Shown here: one piece after another, positions 59,416 through 64,000 of the stretch
Numbering within the stretch: the stretch's first letter is position 1
Layout: every line of letters begins with the position of its first letter
NCBI GenBank assembly: GCA_963513935.1
Contig: OY740768.1
Span: forward strand, 68,312,231-68,376,230
Source of the DNA: Aphrophora alni
Lineage: Eukaryota > Arthropoda > Insecta > Hemiptera > Aphrophoridae
DNA length: 64,000 bases
Reading direction: 5' to 3'
Translations under genes and position numbers: made by a program
Notes under the pieces: model-generated
Seen by the model: only the letters and a program-made list of their open reading frames with translations
Told to the model about the DNA's origin: nothing
Database searches by the model: none

Positions 59416-62400
59416 TTGTATTCTATCAAACATCTAGATATACAACAATGCACACATACCAAAAATTAAAATATTGGGTATAAATGTTTAGGCTTACAGC
59501 CCTCAGAGCGACATAGAATATATCATTGTAAAAATGACTATTTTGTGTCCGAGACTCTCGAAAGAGATATACAGTATCTTTAAAATATCGAACTTAGTTT
59601 TGTTTATTATCAATATACTGTCTTTAAACTATGCACATTAGAGAAAGTAATACAGAATTTGTTTCTAACAAAATATTTACACAGCTATTTATTATCAATA
59701 ATATAATTTGAAAAATATTATAATAATTTAATACAGTAGGTTTACATATGCTAAATAATTTGGGTAATTTACGTTATTACAAACTCACACTTGTTTTGTG
59801 TGATTATTTTCTTCAACCGATAAATCCTATTTAGGTTTTCTAACGAAACATTTTTTTTAATGTTTTAGCTTGCAATTTCACAAATAATTAGGAATAAACT
59901 TATTTTTTCCAAACTAAAAATTATCTTGAGAACATTAAAGTTGACTTTTTACTCGGCCTAATGACAGACGTAGCCAGTTATTACGTCTAACTCTGATCAA
60001 CAATATGATAATTCTAAGAATGCAAAACCGAACCCATAACGCTTTCTTGTTGGAACGTGCTATTAACAAAGACAACATTCTGACTGACTGGCGGAAGTGT
60101 TTGACTATAATACACAAACTGATTTATAACTTTGTTATTATTTATTATGTTTAACAAGCATTTTCTTATCAACACATAACTTCTTTGCTTTCAGCAGTAG
60201 ATAAAAGGCATGACACTATTTTCCGAATTCTGAGTCATTTAGTTACCTTTCAGTAATGATTTCATTACCATATCAAGCGCGATATATTAAGCTATCATCG
60301 TCATTGATATCTCAATTATAAAACATTCCAAGTTATAAATTTCAAAAATTCTCGTACGAAAACTGCAGAAACTTATCGTTTATTTTTTTTAAATCATGAT
60401 ATTTTGATATGTTAGAGACATACGTTTAAAAAGTTTATTTGCAATAAATTTAAAATAGTTCTGAACGTGTTTCCAAATATAAAGTTGTACAAATTCAATT
60501 AATACTTTTGAAATAGTTGCTTTGACTTTCTTATGTCATATATACTTAATAAAACATACATTTTTGAAACAAACGTTAAAAAAGCGGGCCACAACAGTTG
60601 AAAATGAGCCAGAAAATGTATAATTCCTATACAAATATTTAATTAAAAATCCGTCGTTTTCTTCTAAAAAAAATTGGATGAAATTTCATATCTTACACTT
60701 CTGAATCGTAAACCATTCGACTTTGTAATGATTTTTTTTTTTAATTGGTTCACAAATGTTTACAATCTGTCCCTTAAGTTTTGCCAAAATATGTTTTATA
60801 TCCTTAAAAATGAATATATAAATCACAAATTGGTGAAACATTTATAAAGGGGGGACATTGGGGAGGGGGATACAAAAGAACAAAAATGGACCCAAAATCT
60901 AAAGTTTTCACCAGAATATTTGCAATCTTCTTGTACAATGAACAGAACTTTAATTAAATTACACTTCGAAATAACAACAGCTACAGGATTTTTTATTTAT
61001 TTTCGTAGTTAGTACGCCTCCCCAAAATTATAAAAAATTAAATTTTTAATATTAAATATGCATTGTCCTTAAGCCGCCTAGCTTTTAATAAATTCCGTTT
61101 AAATCCATCATGTTTTAGTTAAATAAAAACCGTTCCACATTATATTATGTTCATAATTCAAAGACAAACAACAATAAAAGAGTAAACATGTACACACAAA
61201 GCTAAAAACGCGAGTTCAACACGATTGATTAAAACTGATGGTGTTATTTTTAAAAAACATTTACGATATTCATTTCTGTCAATTATACAATTTAAACTTG
61301 ATAATCGTTTCCATTTCTTTCAGGATTTGTATAATCTAAATTCAAAATAATTGTAAATAAACATAAGTTTAGCCGGAATGGATGACGACAATACTGAGTT
61401 CAATTTTAATAACCCTATTTATCTTCAACGTAATTTTATTAATCAATTTAAGTCGGTTTATTATTATTATTTTACGTTTATCACTGTTATTTTATAATAC
61501 AAAAACTATTAATGGACTTAGTTGTTTCACCTAACGCATTTATAATTTACAAAACATCATTAAAAAAAGTTCTGTTTCGACTAGTACTATGCTTATATCT
61601 AGTGCTATGGTAATTAATTTAAGTTAATTAAATCTAAAAGATCAAATAGTACAGAAAAATTCAGGGCTGGAAAAAAATGTTCAACCTTAAAAAAATAGAT
61701 AGCTGAATTAATAACATTTAGTGTATTCCATTAATTAATATAACATAATATTTTTTTAATAATAAACAACAGAACAACATTATTTATATATTGTAATAAT
61801 TACAAAATTATATAGGATGATAGATTATAAAATGACATGTGGAAATATATAAAAACAAGTAATAAAATATTAGCGCAATTATGTCATCTCGCTAACTGAG
61901 TAGAAATATCAATTTGTAACCAACGGTGAGGACTAAGATGGGTTAGTCTACACAGTTTGTAGCCTGTCATAAATTTTGACACTTTTCAATTGAGCTTCGC
62001 CGCACACAGTATCGGATCCTTATTTATGTAAAGCAATTAAGCCAAGACAAATAGCACGCACACACGCACAGGAGCACGCACGTCATGCGTTGCCAACATT
62101 GTAACTCATTAATTCAGCGTGCGTAGAGCCGTGGTGGATACTTTCCACACATCATCACCATCCACACCACTTCGCGGCTTCGCTACATTATGTTTTCCAC
62201 ATAAATAGTATTGTTGAAAGCGGCAAATCATAAAGAACTGAAACACTTTGATCATTTAGGTCACTCTTTTGATTGTACAGTAGGGCACATTCGCATTCAT
62301 ATTGTGTTCGAAATGTTCTTAGAAGAGTTGACCTCTTCTCTGAAATAGCTTACATACAGAATTCATAAGAAACATTAAACTTGTCTCTGTAGACATTTAA

Positions 62401-64000
62401 CATTTCGAAAAAACCACTTCACCTTTTTATACCAAATTGCGAACAAGAAAAATACCCTCTTGTACATGACCAAATCAAACCATCAGAGATCGTCCAGAGT
62501 ACTGTGCGTATGGTCTCATATCTCTACAGCCTAAACGAAAGAACGGATTTTTGTTCCATCTCACTTGTCTGTTTGTTTTGAAGTACAGTTTAGTGGTACA
62601 GAACGATGTCTAATTTTTAACGTTTGTTTTTCGGCTGTGAAAAAAAATTAAACAAATTTTGTAAAGGAGGGGGGAATTTCCTACCAAAAGAAACACTTGA
62701 GAAACAACTTGAAAAAATAATATATTGATAACACTTTTTGTTATGAATATTGAACCAACAAATTTTATAGTAACCAGAGTTTTAACTCTTACTGGAAAAT
62801 AAATCTTCGGTAAGTCTTCATTTGCACAGCATCTTCTTATTAATAAATGAGGAAATCTTCAAAATAAACATTAAAAAAGAGTCTTAAATTTTTATTCTTC
62901 AATCTTTAAATTATAATCTTTTAGCTAAAATTACTCAGTAATTTTTTTTTTTTTTTAATTTTTTTTCCCCTCTCAATATTGTTGTTAAAAAGATTGTGAA
63001 AGGAAAAAAATTGTATACATTTGTGAAGTATTAGCACAACCATTTCTTTAACGGAACAATCAGTTACTGGTTATTTCCATAAACATTTTCAGGTTGTACT
63101 TTCAGAGACAGAGATTTTATTTAAAGGATACGATAGGACAGTCACTGACCTATTAAGACGCAATTTTCTCCTTAACTTCTACACAAAATAAACCGTCTTC
63201 AAAGTCAAATTGCATATTTAAAGTCTATCAAAACTTGTTTCCAAAATTAGAAAAAGTCTTATAGCTTTGCTAAAAAAACAGTTTTCCCCCTTCAACAAGA
63301 CCCGGTAGCTCATTTTGTGCAGATAAGATCCTAGATTTTATTTTTCGCGAAAAACAAATTAGAGCTTTCGTTAAAAAACAACTTAATTTTAATAGTATAA
63401 CCTGAAAATTACGAAACAAAATCAATATTAATGGAAGTATTGTACTCAGTTTAGCATACAAGAAAACTACCTACTTTTAGTAATTGCACAATTTGAGAAA
63501 TTTGTTTACTATCTTCCAGTTTAAATCTGTAAAATATGTGATCTTTAAAAGTAATAATAATGAAGTATCATCATATAAACAGAATTGTTTGCCAAGTAAA
63601 GGAAGAACGGATGAAATACATTATGAACAGTAATCTTAAAATCAATCCAAATAGAGGAAATCATTTGTCAACGAATGAGAGAACGCATTTTCAATTTCTA
63701 TTTTTGTGAAGTTTCATATATATGTTTAACAGACGCATAGCTTCAACGATGCACTCGTTAATGCATTTCTTAAATTGTAGACGCAGCGCAAAATTGACGC
63801 AAATAAACTGTTTACGTTCACACATTCGCAGAGTGCGAGTTGACAGACCGGATGTGACAAATCGTTAAAACTGGCAACACAATAGATACAAACCGAATTG
63901 TTATGAACGAAATATTGGTGATTCTCTCCGTGTTGCGGCGGATTCGACTTTCTGAGAATCTCGGGTGGCCGATCCATGCATAATCGAGTGGGCCAAGACT
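59416..64000. other. AT-rich intron, no gene seen; GC-richer at 62,010-62,200 and 63,780-64,000
   Basis: No supported gene. The first patch has GCACGCACGTCATGCGTTGC and CACATCATCACCATCCACAC. The window-edge patch carries an 83-codon minus frame of no recognised family and AACTGGCAACACAATAG, similar to the TGGCAAC-type promoter motif of flies. The 60-codon minus frame at 59,935 is unsupported. Confidence 0.4.

Larger units (their letters stand above)
35896..64000 (-). other. hth: hth intron 5' of the linker exon (partial, runs off the right edge)
   Basis: At least 28 kb upstream of the linker exon shows no recognisable MEIS/HM-domain exon (for example the HPLFPLLALIFEKCE or MPIDLVIDERD segments) on the minus strand. 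Those exons presumably lie right of the window. The block holds an interstitial telomeric repeat, a tandem array, two fold-back elements, dispersed repeats and GC-rich islands. Confidence 0.65.

Noticed and set aside
63726..64000. 83-codon minus-strand frame at the window edge as an upstream hth exon
   Set aside because: Its translation does not resemble any Hth segment I know, and no acceptor/donor pair brackets it.
1..64000. rRNA genes, bacterial operons, viral genes or an intact transposase/reverse transcriptase
   Set aside because: No frame outside the tandem repeats is long enough or shows recognisable motifs; composition is uniform AT-rich intron.

Overview
This is AT-rich, intron-dominated animal DNA, almost certainly from an insect. 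Three things point there. Two minus-strand exons encode unmistakable pieces of the TALE homeobox protein Homothorax (Hth, the insect MEIS). There is a 120-bp block of the arthropod telomere repeat (TTAGG)n. The only long open frames are artefacts of tandem repeats. The species cannot be named; a TTAGG-type telomere argues against Diptera.

Layout. The gene runs right to left (minus strand). An upstream exon (35,776-35,895) encodes the conserved linker WCPRREWSSPADAR...YSSVFLGSPGEYNS. It splices with matching phase to an exon at 6,694-6,842 that encodes the acidic [19 protein letters not shown] segment and the first third of the homeodomain, ending exactly at FQHLT. The exon with the TALE loop (HPYPSE...) should lie left of position 1. 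The MEIS/HM-domain exons should lie right of 64,000. So the window is about 6.7 kb of one intron, all of a 28.9-kb intron, and about 28 kb of a third.

The introns hold several structures. A two-tier satellite covers 12,287-15,952: 80 copies of a 30-bp unit embedded in copies of a 47-bp parent unit. A 17-bp minisatellite lies at 26.3-26.9 kb and an 87/112-bp tandem array at 43.1-44.3 kb. There are three fold-back elements built around a GTTTCAA...CTTCAG-type arm (18.8, 46.0 and 59.2 kb), two miRNA-sized hairpins (28.9 and 35.5 kb), a poly-G MITE-like element (29.5 kb) and a dispersed repeat pair (51.3 and 58.8 kb). Scattered GC-rich islands may be conserved regulatory elements or alternative exons. 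The palindrome TAGGCCTA recurs 18 times between 17.6 and 52.2 kb.

Functional reading. Hth partners Extradenticle and Hox proteins, and Drosophila makes isoforms with and without the homeodomain. Reading through the 35.8-kb exon donor adds 33 codons and a stop, followed by an AATAAA inside a near-perfect 51-bp hairpin, which would be a simple route to a homeodomain-less isoform. A GC-rich candidate cassette exon at 18.4 kb would also truncate the protein. No bacterial, viral, rRNA or intact transposase gene was seen.
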